From: Capitulum mitella
Taxonomy: Eukaryota; Arthropoda; Thecostraca; Pollicipedomorpha; Pollicipedidae
Assembly: GCA_030062745.1 (NCBI GenBank)
Contig: CP099841.1
Coordinates: 32,418,368 to 32,482,367 of the forward strand
Direction of reading: 5' to 3'
Length of the DNA: 64,000 bases
Of the stretch, positions 1-12,849 are shown one piece after another (the stretch's first letter is position 1; each line of letters opens with the position of its first letter). The position numbers and the translations under genes were made by a program. Below the pieces are notes generated by a model. It had not been told where the DNA came from. It ran no database searches and saw only the letters and a list, made by a program, of their open reading frames with translations.

Positions 1-475
1 TCGTCACTTCAAACGACTTGTGATTTGAAGTGCCCTTAACAGTCCACGTGTTCCAAACAGTGGCACCCGCTCAACCGTCAGTGAGAGAGACAACTGCGCT
101 CAGACAGCGGGGGACAGATGGCGGGAACCGCACACACGCACGGAAAACGTATCAAGCACACAAGCCACGCGATCTTGGTACCAATAAATGGCTGCCAGCG
201 TCCCCAAATCTCGTCCAACTGTTGACAGCTGGCCCAAAATGTGTTCTTAACCAGCGGCGCAATTCTGCCTTTAGAACGTGGCGTTCCCCTCGAAAACCCC
301 GCCGCTTATAGAGGGCTCGCCGACCTCCGAAATAGCCGGTGGCCGCAAACATCCGTGACCGCGTGGTAGCAACAGATTACGTAACGGACCGTTTGTCAGG
401 CACGCGTCGGGCCTTGTTCACGGGCACCGGCGTTATCTGGTAGTACCGACAACGGCAGCGGCTGGTCCTGACCAG

Positions 476-535
476 CACGTGCCACGGCACAGACCGGCAC
501 GTGCCGCGGCAGGGGCCAGTCCCGGCCGGCACGTG
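476..535. promoter_or_regulatory. Cluster of three GCACGTGCC palindromes (E-box type)
   Basis: Perfect CACGTG cores lie at 476-481, 498-503 and 530-535, each followed by CC or CG in near-identical GC-rich contexts. A further GGCACGTGCC lies near 5168-5177. CACGTG is the canonical bHLH (Myc/Max/USF type) core. Whether these sites are bound is inference; they sit inside the second Mef2 intron. Confidence 0.4.
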
Positions 536-1454
536 CCGCAGCGACCGGTCTGAGGCGCCCTGGACCAGGCCGTGGCGGGCCGAATCTCCCTTACACCGGC
601 GGCCGCCTGTGAAGCCGCGACGGTCGCTGGTTGCCCGACCGGTCGCCGGCGGCCGCAGCCCTGAGCGGCCGTACCGCACGCTCGTCGAGCCGCACGTCGC
701 CTCGCGCGGCCGCGCCAGCGCCGGGCTCGCAACGGGCGTGGATCCGACGGACGCGGGCCCTACGGCGGCCGGCCGCGCGGCTGCCGCAGGGCGTCGCGCG
801 CCGCGGCAGAGCGGTCTCCGAGCGGCTCCCAGTTCACGGACGGCCGAGGCAGCGGGCCCGGCTGTCGTCCGGCCACCCATGGCCGTTGCCAAACAAACAG
901 AGACGCGGAAAGCCGTTGCCAGTCGCCGGCGACTGGGACAACGCTGACTGAATTGAGGCGCTGCAGACAAGGGTGATGAGAGGAGTTCGGGAGTCGGTCC
1001 GTCCAGGTGTCGGCCGGGCAGTTCGACTGTGAGACTCACGACTGCCGAATTACAGGAGCCAGTGTTTAACTACAATGGCGTAATTATGTAACACTGTTTG
1101 ATAGCATTCACGAGCATATGTCGTTCTCAACCGGTCGAAGGCGACCTTTTTGACCCGAGTTGAGTTCGCCCCGGACAGCTGACAAGCAGTCATCGATGGC
1201 GACGAGGTGGCCCGGGGAGGCTGGTGAATATCCCGCTCATCGTTTCCCGAATAAGCTCACGTCCACCCGACTGCGACGCAGATACGGATCTGCGTCTTTG
1301 CCAGCGCCGCCAGCGAATCACGAGCACGCGGCTACGTCAAGGTCCTGTCTCAATATGGGCCTGGTATCCGGCGGGCGACCGCAGCCGGCTCAGGACACGG
1401 TGCACTTAGCGCGTTGCAGGGACAGCGCCTCGGTGCATCCGACCGCCGGACCCT

Positions 1455-1512
1455 CCCCCCCCCCCACACTGCACGCCTGACAACACTACCACCAGTCAGA
1501 CGGGGGGGGGGG
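1455..1512. repeat. C11 and G11 runs in inverted arrangement
   Basis: A run of 11 C (1455-1465) and a run of 11 G (1502-1512) are separated by 36 nt, so the strand can fold back into a pure G:C stem. Confidence 0.8.
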
Positions 1513-1969
1513 CAGGACTGCGCCATGGAGATATCCGTGCAAAGATGGCTGGATAGATCCCGGCGGAGGCTAGGAACGAGCACATGCCGCGCCATGACCA
1601 TCACCACACGTCTTTCCTGGCTAATCTCGACCACACGTTCGGTGACCGTTTGGTGTAACGTTTCACAATCTTTGAGCAAACAGAAACTTTCCCCATAACG
1701 CCCATCATTCAATGGATGACCACCATAATCCGTTTCCAGGGCGATGCCGCGTAGCGGGACATCTCAGCCTCTTCGAAGCGGGGGGAGGGGGAGACTAGAT
1801 TTGTCCCTGACCGTTACTGTGGGGTTTCTGCCGGACATCCGTGTCTCCCGTCCCTTTCCTCAAGCTAAGGCCGACATCGACTAGCTCGACAAAGGTGTCC
1901 CGAGGCTTCACGGCTGCGTGCTCGGGGAGGCAGTCTGAGGCCCGCGCAGCGCCCGCGGCACCAAGACAC

Positions 1970-2330
1970 TGTCGCAGCGCCGGCAGCACCAGGAGACTGA
2001 CGCAGCGCCGGCAGCACCAGGAGACTGACGCAGCGCCGGCAGCAACAGGAGACTGACGCAGCGCCGGCAGCAACAGGAGACTGACGCAGCGCCGGCAGCA
2101 ACAGGAGACTAGCGCAGCGCCGGCGACACCAGGAGACTGACGCAGCTGCGGCAGCACCAAGAGACTGACGCAGCGCCGGCGACACCAGGAGACTGACGCA
2201 GCGCCGGCAGCAACATGAGACTGACGCAAAGCCGGCGACACCAGGAGACTGACGCAGCGCCAGTCCCCTGGTGTCGCCGGCGCTGCGTCAGTCTCCTGGT
2301 GCCGGCTGAGACTGGCGCAGCGCCGGTGCG
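1970..2330. repeat. 27-28 bp GC-rich minisatellite with internal inversion
   Basis: About twelve copies of a unit built on CAGCGCCGGCAGCACCAGGA followed by GACTGACG. The array reverses orientation at its right end: 2239-2261 and 2279-2301 are a perfect 23-bp inverted repeat with a 17-nt loop. The long Gly/Ser/Leu/Arg-rich open frames across it come from the repeat and are not genes. Confidence 0.9.
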
Positions 2331-3390
2331 GCGCCGACTCGAGATGAGAACTGACAGGGACGGGGCGGCCTTGGCTGGCCGGCACCGTGCATCGCGCCGC
2401 AGCTAACGCTTCAATCCACCTTTACAGACGAAGAGCAGAACTTTTACGGACGCAAGGCTGGACCGGGCGACCGCTGCAGATAAGACCATGGCCGTAATGC
2501 TGCAAACACGACGCGGCATAGTCCGAAGCTGTTCGGTCGGCTCAGTCGCCGCCATCTGGGAGCGGGCGGTACGCGTCATCCAGGCTGATGTTTAAAGCCT
2601 GCCCTAGAATGCTACAGGGATTCTGAATGCTGGCAAAACTGAGCACACTGGCAGTTTTGCCGGTGACCATGCGCCACTGCAGGCACGGTCGCCGGAGGAT
2701 CCAGTGAGAGAGGCGATCTTTCCCGGCCACCACGTCAAACCGCAGACTGTCGATGCTTATCTCGCGGACAGCCAACGAGGGCGCACGGCTGGCAGCGAAG
2801 CAGTCCCAGTCTCTTGCGAAATCGGAAGAATATGGTTCGGCGGAGGGCTACCAATTCCGACGTCCCGGAGAACAGGTAAACAGGCGGCCGCCGGCCGGCC
2901 AACATCCATCTCCCGGACAAGCGGTGCGGCGGGAAGCCGACAGCCAACCAGCGTCCGTCGCGCTGGCAGCCAGGCGAGCGAGCTGCCGACCGCCGACCAA
3001 TACCAGCCGCCGGACCGCCGTCCCGGCCGCCGAAGCCAGCGGAACGTGACGTCCGCTCGGCGGGACGCTGCCGCGACGCCGGACGTCGCCCTGACGCCGG
3101 ACATCGCCGCGGCGCCGGACGTCGCCGAGCCGTCAGAGCGGACGCCGGCGGCCGGCCCGCCGGCTCCGTCCGGCTCCGTCCGGCCGCGGCCGGCCGGTCG
3201 ATACGACCTGCCGGCGCCGGGTCATCCCGGCCACGGCGCGGGGCGGCTGACCGACCGTCGTGACGTCACCCGTGATCAATTGCAAAGGGCCTTGACTGCG
3301 CCGCGGCCGGCCGCCGCGCCCGACGCCGGCCGGCCGGCCGCCGGCGGAGATGGCGCAGCTGACCGAGTCTCTGCAGGGGCGGCGCTGCTG

Positions 3391-3545
3391 ACCGGGCCCC
3401 GGCAGGGACAGCGCAGCCGACCGGGTCCCTGCAGGGATGGCGCGGCTGAGCGGGTCCCTGGGGAGGACATAACTCTTCCGGTCCCTGCAGGGATGGCAGA
3501 GATTACCAGGCCCCTGGGGGATGGACGACATCACCAGGCCCTTCC
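3391..3545. repeat. GGTCCCTGCAGGGATGGC-type short tandem repeat
   Basis: Four to five degenerate copies of a 36-39 bp unit containing GGGTCCCTGCAGGGATGG are seen. A related 18-bp GACGCCGGACGTCGCC repeat lies just upstream (about 3064-3125). Confidence 0.65.
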
Positions 3546-5116
3546 ACTGACATTCCAAGGGATGGTCCCAGCACAGAGCGCCTCTCAGGACTCAGCACAG
3601 GGCAGAAGACGACTCTGGCGAGGCGGTCCCATAACGGACAATGGGGCGATGGTGGCCGGCGTATCGCTTCAGAGCGCACCGCCCGCAAGACTGCGGCTTC
3701 TCATGGCATGAACGAAAGCGGCGGCTGCCCGGGGGCGCACGGCGCGCGGCTTGCACCCGCAATGAGGATAATCAATCGCGCCCGCGCCACTGCTCAAGCA
3801 AACCTCATGCAGGACATCAACCACGCTAGTGCGATACAGCCGTGGCGAAGGTGAGCAGTGCAGCGACATCAACATTGCATGAGGTGTGCCTAATGGCCGC
3901 GAAACCTCATCGACAATCAACAGTACAAATGGTGGCCTGAAGGAATTTTGGTCGACCTTTCGTCAACACTTGATTTGTGATAAAGGTATTGCTGATAACG
4001 TTTCAGTAGCTAACTTTCCTAAAAAACTCTACATGGTTCAGGAAATGCAGTTCTAAACCGCCGATACGACCCAATACGGCTTTGCGCAGACCAATAAGCG
4101 CAAGCATCCATTGGCCCGCGGCCTCTCGAGATGTCGTGCAACAGCTGTAAACATGACATGACCGAATCAAGCCCGCGGCATAGCCGTGGGGAATCGCTTT
4201 CAGCCCCAGCAAGTGTGAAGTTTTGAGTCATAATGCACATCACAGATTGGCTTATGAGACTACAGGTCACACCTTGCTACGTTCACAACTAGTGTTAAGG
4301 TAGAACATTCCATTTAATGTGATAGCGTTTAAAGTGGAACAGAAGTGCGCCTGCTTCAGCATGACAGCGCTGCTCACTGAATCGTTATATAGATAACATG
4401 TATCAATTTCAGGATTTAAAGCGCATTTTAAGGCTCAAAATCTAGCCTGTACGTGTAGAAATCTTTCAGCAAGTCTTCTTTTGCAGTTCCGAACACATTC
4501 TTCATTCTTTCCTACACCTGGGGAATTCTTTAAGGCGTGGATTCCTGTACCTGGGGAATCCCTTAACACGTGGCCTTTTTGCTGCTTGAATCCCGAGAAA
4601 AGAGGAGACTGAGTCGCACACCACTTCCAACGCCAGGAGAGCACCCGTCAGCAAAACAACAATAATGTTATCAATGCGGTCATATGACTATTCCCCAGCG
4701 GGAAAATCAAATATATGTTCTGAGATTTCACTGGCGATCAATACAAGGACACACAGCGGCACAGGACATTGCGTCACAGTCACAGCTCCACCACAATGCC
4801 ATTAGCGGCACCAAAGCCAGATGAGCGATACGGAACTTCACAGGACGCCAAGGAGAAAAACGGTTAATTCGACAAACATGACGGACGCTTGAGCTGCAAC
4901 ATCTCAAAAGAGCGCTGTACCGCATTATGCCCAAGCAATTGAAAATACACACATTTACACACATATATGCACGCACGTGCACACCCACACGAGGATCCGT
5001 ACAAAAAAAAAACAGCGGCCGCCGACGCTGAAATGTCGCAGGCCTAATCCAATACCAAGATCAAAGGGCAGTTCCATGCGAGGACAAAGTGGTAGGCGGG
5101 ACAGGAGGGTTCCTTA

Positions 5117-5757
<641 letters not shown>

Positions 5758-5961
5758 CTCGATGACATTTCGGTTGGTGAGGGACTCGTGGGGCTCGTTG
5801 TACTCCGTGTACTTGAGCAGCACTTTGTCCATATCGGTGCTGGCGTACTGATACAGCTTATTGGACGAGCTGAAGATGATGAGCGCGATCTCGCAGTCGC
5901 ACAGCACGCTCAGCTCGTAGGCCTTCTTCATGACGCCGAACTTGCGCTTGTTGAACGTTAC
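5758..5961 (-). CDS. Mef2: Mef2 alternative exon 2a (MADS/MEF2 domain, insect-like version)
   Basis: The exon encodes 68 residues (19-86), from [13 protein letters not shown] to [10 protein letters not shown]: the DNA-binding helix, the dimerising beta strands and the whole MEF2 domain. It starts after a branch-like CTAAC (A at 5980) and TTCCAG, and ends at GAG before the donor GTGAGC (5757 downwards). Length is 204 nt, phase 0 at both ends. Residues N22, V28, S49, Y55, L79, N83, V84 and I85 distinguish it from exon 2b; most match what I recall for fly MEF2. The cofactor-groove residues L66, Y69 and T70 known from MEF2 structures are present. Reading past its donor reaches a stop exactly at the start of exon 2b, so retaining the 38-nt spacer truncates the protein. 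It is the upstream member of the pair in transcription order. Confidence 0.97.
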
Positions 5962-8791
5962 CTGGAACGGCCGGCCGCGTTAGACGAACCAGCGGCGGTA
6001 ATGTCAACTGTCCGCCCGGCTGTCAGCCGCAGCAGCGGCGGTGACCGGCCGGCGAAGGGCCGTCAGCGTCCCGCGGCCACCGCGCGGTCCCGCGGCCGGA
6101 GCCGGGCCCCTTCCCGGCGGGCCGGGCCGCCGCCGCCGCGCCGGCGACGTCCCGTCTTCGCCGTTGCCTTCCCAGCGGCCGCGCCCCGTTTTCACACGTG
6201 GGGCTGCCCCGAGCGGGCGCGAGCGGAGACACAATGCAGCCGGTTTGCGCCGAACCGGCCCGCGATATGTGCGGGCACGCCGAGCACGCGTCACGTGACC
6301 CTCTGACGTGGCTGCGGTCTGCTGGGGCAGCAGCTGGGAGAGACCCCGAGGACCGCCGACCCCGCGGCACGGGTTTCCGGGCAGGTCCTTTTTGCGACGA
6401 CGCGATGCACATTGCCCTTACCTTCGCTGGCTTGTTGTGGAATGTAATTAGCCACCATGGTGCGGCTTTAGTATTTCTGAGAAATATGGCGCAGGTGACT
6501 TATGAACGATGACCACATCACGACGCAGACCCTGAGATTAATCAACTGCGTGATTAAAACAATAATCACACAAGCTTTGATCGCAATGACCAAAAAAAAA
6601 AAACGAAACAAGCGGAACGCAGACGACGCGAATGAGAAAGTGAACAAAATGCACACTGACACTTGCAGTATATGCTATGAACCAGTCTAACTGACCATGC
6701 GATGTTGCGACACATCCGGGTATTCGAGAAACGTGTCGAGCGGATTAGCACAATTACGTGGACGACAGACAAGTTCTGTACCGTACAGCCAAGGCAAGGG
6801 TGACAGCACGCTGCAGTGCTCGTGAAGTAAATTCAGGAGCTGTTTTAAAAAATAAGTAAAAACTGGGCGATCACAGGTCGTCGATTGCATACAATATGCC
6901 GTGCAAAGCACTGTTCGAATTCGATTTAGTGCACGGCTTCTTCATTAGACATTTTGGGTTAAGCGAGGCGGGTGATCGGATTACGATGTTTGAGATAACG
7001 AAAATTAACAAATAATATAAGCTCGCAGTGCCACAGTCAGCAACGGTCAGACGGCCAACGATTCTCCTGGCACCGGTAACGAACAGTGTTTTGATATTTT
7101 TCAATGAATATTTCGACCTCCAAACTCTCCTTGTAAAATTACTGGCACGCTGTTGCAGGCTTCCACAAGACAGCCTGTGCAAGTACAACTGAATAAAAGC
7201 GAAGATCTCAGAGCTTTTACCGGGAATTCTAGTCCACGTGAACAATGCAGGGCAAGGCCCCGCTCTTGAGCCGGCGCCAGCAATGGACCAGATCCCGCTC
7301 TTCTGGCCCGATCCGCATGATCTCCGGCATCCTCAAGTGGTGGAGCAACGCATCTCAATCTGGCTGAGCCGCCGCCTTACAACGAGGACGCGGCAGGCTC
7401 GCGTGGAATCCCCATCGTTTTCGCATTCAGCACGACCAAATGGTGTGGCAAAGCTCTGGAAATGAGCAAGTCTTTAAATGGAACAATGTAAGTCCCAAAT
7501 TTAAAACTGCCATTTTAAAGGGCAGTCTGGAGGCTCTTGAAAACAGAAGACTTCAGTGCACTGCAATGAAGCTGTTGGGCACGCAGCTCAGCCTCAGGAG
7601 TTCTGTGCGTTAGCTCGACAGCTGCGGCCAGTGAGCGTAAGCCCAGTTAACGGAGTGGTTTCGCTGTTCAAACGAAAAGGACAACCTCCAGCTTCCATGC
7701 GCAAGCCCATGGAAAAAAAAGCCCTGGAGTTTCATAACAAGTGCTCCCTTTCCTTCTTTTAAAGAAGTTTGAAATGTCATGTTTCGTTGCTCCAAAGACC
7801 GCTATTGCAGACGGGATACCATTTGCGATGGGCTAATGGAGGCTGATCTCATTGCAAATGCGCAGTAGCAGCGCAGATAAACAGCGATGACAGTTTAGCA
7901 TGGGTTTTCGCCGTAGCAACGTTTTACTCTGATCCTGAGACCTGTCTAACTAATGCATCCCAAAACCCATATTTGTCTGAGCGATGTTGATATTAATACA
8001 TACTCATATGCCCCCAAGATTTCAAATCCCGCAGCAGTGAAGACTACTGGGGCACTGGGGTCCGTGATAATGGTAAACAAACCACATATTCCAGTGTGCC
8101 GTGGCCTATTATACTGAGTCGATTCCCTAAAAAGTGGCAATAAGAACAATTTACTTCAAGTGTCAGCTATTTTGTTTCCCCGGCACCACGCCATATTTAA
8201 ACACATGACGAATAATTCCTCCTCAAACGTCATCAGAAGAAGAGTTATGGGAAAAGCGTAGCGTGTTGTTCTGTAACGACGAGGTACGCCAGATGCCCAC
8301 GAATCGGCTGGGACTAAAAAGGCGGCGCGTTATGTAGCGATCGCCAAAGGTCACGATGGTATGCCAACGCGCGAAGATCGTCGACACGTCCAAAATGCAT
8401 CTGAGACTCCTAGTGATGCCAAATTTTGAGCGCGCACTGGAGTAGTCTTAAGGGCTGGTGCAGCGTTTTTCACCGAAGTCAGATGGCCTTCGGTAACCTC
8501 GGGAAGCCCAATGATGATTTCTGATGGCCTCTTACGACCTCTGTGTACTCCGTGATGATCTCTGGCGATCTAAGAGTACATGCACCGACTCGTTGACGAC
8601 CAATGTTGTCTTACGATCTCAGCGTACGCAGTACGACTTCTAATGGTTGCTTGCCTGATGGTGAGCTCTGATAACCACAGTGCACCTCCAGCGACGACCT
8701 CCAATGCCCCCATGTCGCCAGACGACCTTTGACGGTTCCAGTGCACCCCGACTTTCACCTCTCATGGATCCGACGCAGCGGTGGAACTCAC
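5962..8791 (-). other. Mef2: Mef2 intron 1 (2830 nt to exon 2a; 3072 nt to exon 2b)
   Basis: The intron runs from donor GTGAGT at 8791 to acceptor TTCCAG at 5962. The part nearest exon 2a (about 5970-6400) is a GC-rich island with CCGGCCGG-type words. The rest is ordinary AT-richer DNA with an A12 run at 6591-6602. A loose quasi-repeat of CGACCTC/CGATCTC words occupies about 8535-8735, close to the exon 1 donor. No coding exon was recognised on either strand. Confidence 0.85.
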
Positions 8792-8845
8792 CTGTCTGTT
8801 GCGCTCGTCCGTGATGCGCGATATCTGTATCTTCTTACGACCCAT
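8792..8845 (-). CDS. Mef2: Mef2 first coding exon (MADS-box N-terminal arm, residues 1-18)
   Basis: This exon encodes MGRKKIQISRITDERNRQ, the canonical start of MEF2 proteins, which differs from the fly protein as I know it only at S/T9. The start codon is at 8845-8843 in a good context (GACCATGG). The exon ends after CAG (Gln18) at 8792, directly before the donor GTGAGT at 8791-8786, in phase 0, exactly where MEF2 genes have their first coding intron. The arm and following helix contact the minor groove of A/T-rich MEF2 sites (YTAWWWWTAR); MEF2 acts in the nucleus as a dimer and drives muscle and other differentiation programmes. It is joined to exon 2a (5758-5961) or exon 2b (5516-5719); both begin in phase 0 with Val19. 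A possible 5' UTR acceptor (TTTTCCAAGGCAG, exon from 8869) lies just upstream of the ATG. Confidence 0.97.
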
Positions 8846-9490
8846 GGTCAAGCTTCGTTAGCGTTGCCACTGCCTTGGAAAAGACACGAAACTACCTGAA
8901 ACCAGGGAACCGGATGCTAGTAACCATAACAAGCCAAACTGGGTGCCGATTCAAAAAGTGCTCTGTCAACGTACATATTATCTGTGTTGCTCATTGCTCG
9001 TTTCGTCAGCAGCTGTCGTTCCATCGTTCGCGACAGCTGGCTCATCGAATATGGTTCAGAGGTAGCTCACTTCTTCAGAGCGCAGCTGAGTCCAGGCGAC
9101 AAAAGCAGAGGCCCGACCTGAACTCACGCCCATGCGTACAGGCGGGAGAAAAACACAGCAAGAATATTTAATTGGACCAATGCTGGACGACTCTACGACA
9201 GACTCTACTGCCTGTCGGTTGCGGAAAGCTCGCTGGAAGAATTCGCGGTGTTTGAACACAGCAGGCACCTGGCAGCGTCTGTTTACGGTCGTGGGAAAAT
9301 TCCCATCTGGAGAATTACCGAGCTGAACCCGACATGAGTTCTTTTGCGCGTGTTCCTTCATGATGGAGGGCGGTTGACATAAGTGGTGAAAAGATCAAAT
9401 AGGGAATTATGCTAACAAATGATATCTTATTCGCATTAATTTGCAAATTACTTAATGTAATGAACCTATTTCCAAGGTAAAATGTCTCAT
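8846..9490 (-). other. Mef2: Region immediately upstream of the Mef2 start codon
   Basis: Reading toward the ATG on the minus strand, a pyrimidine-rich stretch and AAGGCAG make a candidate acceptor with the UTR exon starting at 8869; an earlier AG at 8875-8874 is an alternative. No TATA box or initiator is seen near the ATG, so transcription probably starts further upstream and the 5' UTR is probably split. No coding sequence is recognised. Confidence 0.4.
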
Positions 9491-9733
9491 GTATTACATT
9501 ACCTTCCATGTTCATATTCCTGATATGGACATTTACATATTCAACATAAAACATAAACATCAAGCGTAAAACATAAACATAAACATACATATTACATATT
9601 AAACGTGAAATCGTATTACATTATCTTCAATGTTCATATTCCTGATATGGACATTGACATATTTAACATAAAACATAAACATAAAGCGTAAAACATAAAC
9701 ATAAACATACATATTACATATTAAAGTGAAATC
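9491..9733. repeat. 122-bp AT-rich tandem duplication
   Basis: Two near-identical copies, 9491-9612 and 9613-9733, each begin with GTATTACATTA and contain nested AACATAAA motifs and the short palindrome ATTCCTGATATGGAC. The second copy is one base shorter. The flanks are AT-rich. Confidence 0.9.
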
Positions 9734-9989
9734 TTTAAACGCCCGGTCAAATCGGGTCCGGCTACGATGGATGAGGTCGCGGCGGACGCAGCTCTGCGCT
9801 TAGCCGACGGAGGCGTCACACTGACACCTGAACATCGGGCTGCACCGAAGATCATTCTCGCCGGTGGGGGTTTCACTGATCATGCGCGCTGAACTGCGCC
9901 CTGAAGCATGGGAAACGCACCACCGAGCGGGCCGCTGCCGTGGCCAGAGTCCAGTCGCTAGCTCTCTCATAGCTCTCTTTCACACAGGT

Positions 9990-11960
9990 CGTTCGCAGTG
10001 TCGTCGGGCCCCGTGACGGGCTGGCCGACGCACCACCACTGGCCGGCGGAGGGAGAGCGTGGTGGGAAGGTGCCAGTCGGCATCGTGGACCGCACGCTGC
10101 CCGGGGACCGTTCCACAGACCCCGGTGACCCGTTGTTACGACTGTGCAGGCCGTCGCGTCGAGACACGAGACGGCGGCGGCGGCCGGGCCGGGCGCCGGA
10201 CCACGCGCGCGGCGGACCGGTGCGCGGAGGACCGCGGCCGGACCGCTGCACGATTGGTCCTGGATGGCAACCAACGGCGCGACGGGGACCACCACAAAAT
10301 CGCACAGCGTAGGACGTTCGCAACGCACTGAGCAGCGTCACGGACGCAAGCCACCCCACTGCGGACCGGCCCGGGCCGACCCTGGACGGACATGACGCAG
10401 CCATGCGGCACCGTTGCCGCCTATCTGTGGCGGCACGTGGTCCGCCGCAGCCGCCGCCACCGGCTCAAACCAGCCAAGGGAGCACCATACCGGCGATCGT
10501 GCCGAGCAGGCGTCGTCTTCAGCGTGTACAGCTGCACCGTCTCGATGGGCAGCTGGGGGACTAAACGTCACTCACCACAGTCGACAAACGTCGGGTCACC
10601 TGCGCCGCCGGCCGGCCGGCCGAAGTGCGCCGGGTCACGCAGCGGCCAGACGAGTCGCCGCGCGGGCACGGGGTCGGCGCCGGCTCGGCGGCGGCGGCTG
10701 CAGCGGGTGGTGCCGGGCGACTGACGGTCACTGCACGGCCGGCCGCCCGGCCGCCCGGACCATGACGTAGTCGCGATAGCGGCGTCGCTGACGACAAATC
10801 GCCGACCCCGCCCGGCGGGGACACATGTACGGACCGCGGCGCGCCGCCCCCGCACCGGCGCTGCGCGCAATGCGTGTCTGGTTGACAGCGGGCTCTGGGT
10901 GGGTCCGACTGGGATTTCCGGCCGGTCAACGAACAACGCACAACGGACAACAACGCGCGGGCCAAAAGCCGACGCCGAAGCCTCGGCCGGCGTGTTTTGG
11001 TCCTGGCGTCACCCCCCGAGTGCCTGACGAGGTGCGGTCAAGCGCACACGCCGGCCAAACGGCCTAATAGCCGGCGGCTCAATGGGCCGCCGGCCGGCAC
11101 ACGGCTGAGGACCGCACGGACTCCCGGTGCGATGTTGACTGGCCGTGCTAAATGTACAGTCAATACAGGTCAAGTCGTTTGCCAGGCGCGCCATGGAGGG
11201 CGGCCGCCGGCCGCCGCGGGTCGTTAGCGCGCCGGCATTGTCTGCGAGGCGCCACAATTGTCACGCCGCCGCCGCCGCCGCCGCGGTCGCCCGCGAAACG
11301 ACGGCGTCGGCGCGGCCGCCGGCTGCACTGCCGCCGCCATGCGGCCGACACGGCCCGATGCGTGCGGACTCGAACAGTCGGGGAGCGCGGCCCGGCCGGC
11401 ACGCAGCGCAGCCCCGCGTCGCGCCGACCGGGCCGCAGCTCGCCGTCCGCAGCTCGCGAGGCCTGTCCGCCGGCTGACCGTCGGCCGACAGCTGCAGCTG
11501 CCCGCTGCGGCTCCGCGCGAGCGCATCCTGTCCCGCGCCGGCCGGCTGGGCCGTCGCCGGCCGGGCGCGTGCATGAGACTGGGCCGACGTGTTGAGCGCA
11601 TAAAAAATCAACGGGACCTTGAGAGAACCCGTTTGCGGCGGCGGTCGGCCGGGCGGCCGGCGAGCGGCGGCTGTACCTGGCCGGCTGGCGGCGTGCGGCC
11701 GGCGGCCGGCCCGCGGCGGCGGCCGCGCCGCGGGAGCCGCCGCCGCCACCGCCGGCAACACGCGGCGCACACGTGTGCCGGCGCCGACGCCCGACGCCGG
11801 GAAGACGAACACCGGGGCCGCGGCGCGCTGACGGCGGGAGAGACGGGACCGGCCCGGCAGCGGACGGGCGCACTGGCTGAAACGATCTGTGTCGGCATGA
11901 GAACGCTCTGGATGAGCTGCTGAGCTGATGAGCTGCGCCACAGCGCCTGTGCCGCGTCGA
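9990..11960. other. GC- and CpG-rich island (about 2 kb)
   Basis: Dense CpG with CCGGCCGG, CGCCGCCG and GGCCGGC words. Six-frame open frames of 70-240 codons overlap on both strands here, and their products (Arg/Pro/Ala/Gly runs) match no family I know, so no gene is called. The island lies 1.1-3.1 kb upstream of the Mef2 start codon. It could hold a promoter or 5' UTR exon on the minus strand (for example a GTGAGTG donor, reverse complement of 10564-10573), but this is not proven. Confidence 0.5.
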
Positions 11961-12650
11961 AAGGAAAGACCTGTGACGGTGGCGAAGAGTGAATTAATCA
12001 ATTTTTAGTGCCGCAAAGTACTAATTGATAACAACATTTATTCGCGGGTCGTGGGCTGATTTCGGAAACGTCACTCCGAAACCGTACAACGGCAAACTGT
12101 GACGTGTCAGCGACGTGCAGTCATTTCAACTACCATGGGCGATATGCACTCATACACAGGCTGCAAAAGAGTAGACAAGCACTGTCTTGGTTGAAAATGT
12201 CCCCATGAACCACTGCCAGTATTTTAGCATTGACAATGAGGACATGAAGGCAACGAACAGCTTCCAACGCTGGACCGGTTTCCAGAACTTTGTTTTATCA
12301 GATGTTGATGCAGTCACTTCCACTTGCCTTCATGCGCAAAAGAAATGTTTACGACGAACAGCTGATTCAACAGAACGTTTTCGGATAACGGGCCACTGAA
12401 TCCATCCAATCCTCGAACGGTTACCTAACAGCCTGAACAACCTAAGCCAGGCCATCGTGTTTCCCAGCGGATAGAAGATACAGATGAAACGTAAATGGTC
12501 ATCAGCCGGCGATTTCTCAATGTTTCGCGATGCGTCTAACTTGCAGCATCTAATGACTGTTAAGTCCCTTCCCCTTACATTTAATCTGAATTTCTACGGC
12601 GGATAAAGCCAAGTTTACGAGATTTCATATGTCGTTCTACAAGTGTACGC
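11961..12650. other. Unassigned AT-richer spacer
   Basis: Ordinary composition with no recognised protein, RNA or repeat. The open frame at 12187-12399 resembles nothing known to me. Confidence 0.4.
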
Positions 12651-12697
12651 GCGACTAAGCGTGGCATCGGAGGATGGACTCAACGGCTGAGCCCAGC

Positions 12698-12823
12698 AAA
12701 CTGCGCGGGGTTCGGGCTGGGCGTGCCACGGCGGAGCAGAGGAGAGCGGGTAGACTGCGCAAACTGCGCGGGGTTCGGGCTGGGCGTCCCGCGGCGGAGC
12801 AGAGGAGAGCGGGTAGACTGCGG
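12698..12823. repeat. 63-bp tandem duplication
   Basis: Two nearly identical copies (12698-12760 and 12761-12823) begin with AAACTGCGCGGGGTTCGG. Confidence 0.92.
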
Positions 12824-12849
12824 ATCACAATCACACAGCAGTCGCTGAA

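Noticed and set aside
1795-2385. 196-codon minus-strand repeat protein in Mef2 intron 2
   Set aside because: It is the translation of the 27-28 bp minisatellite; other frames are also open.
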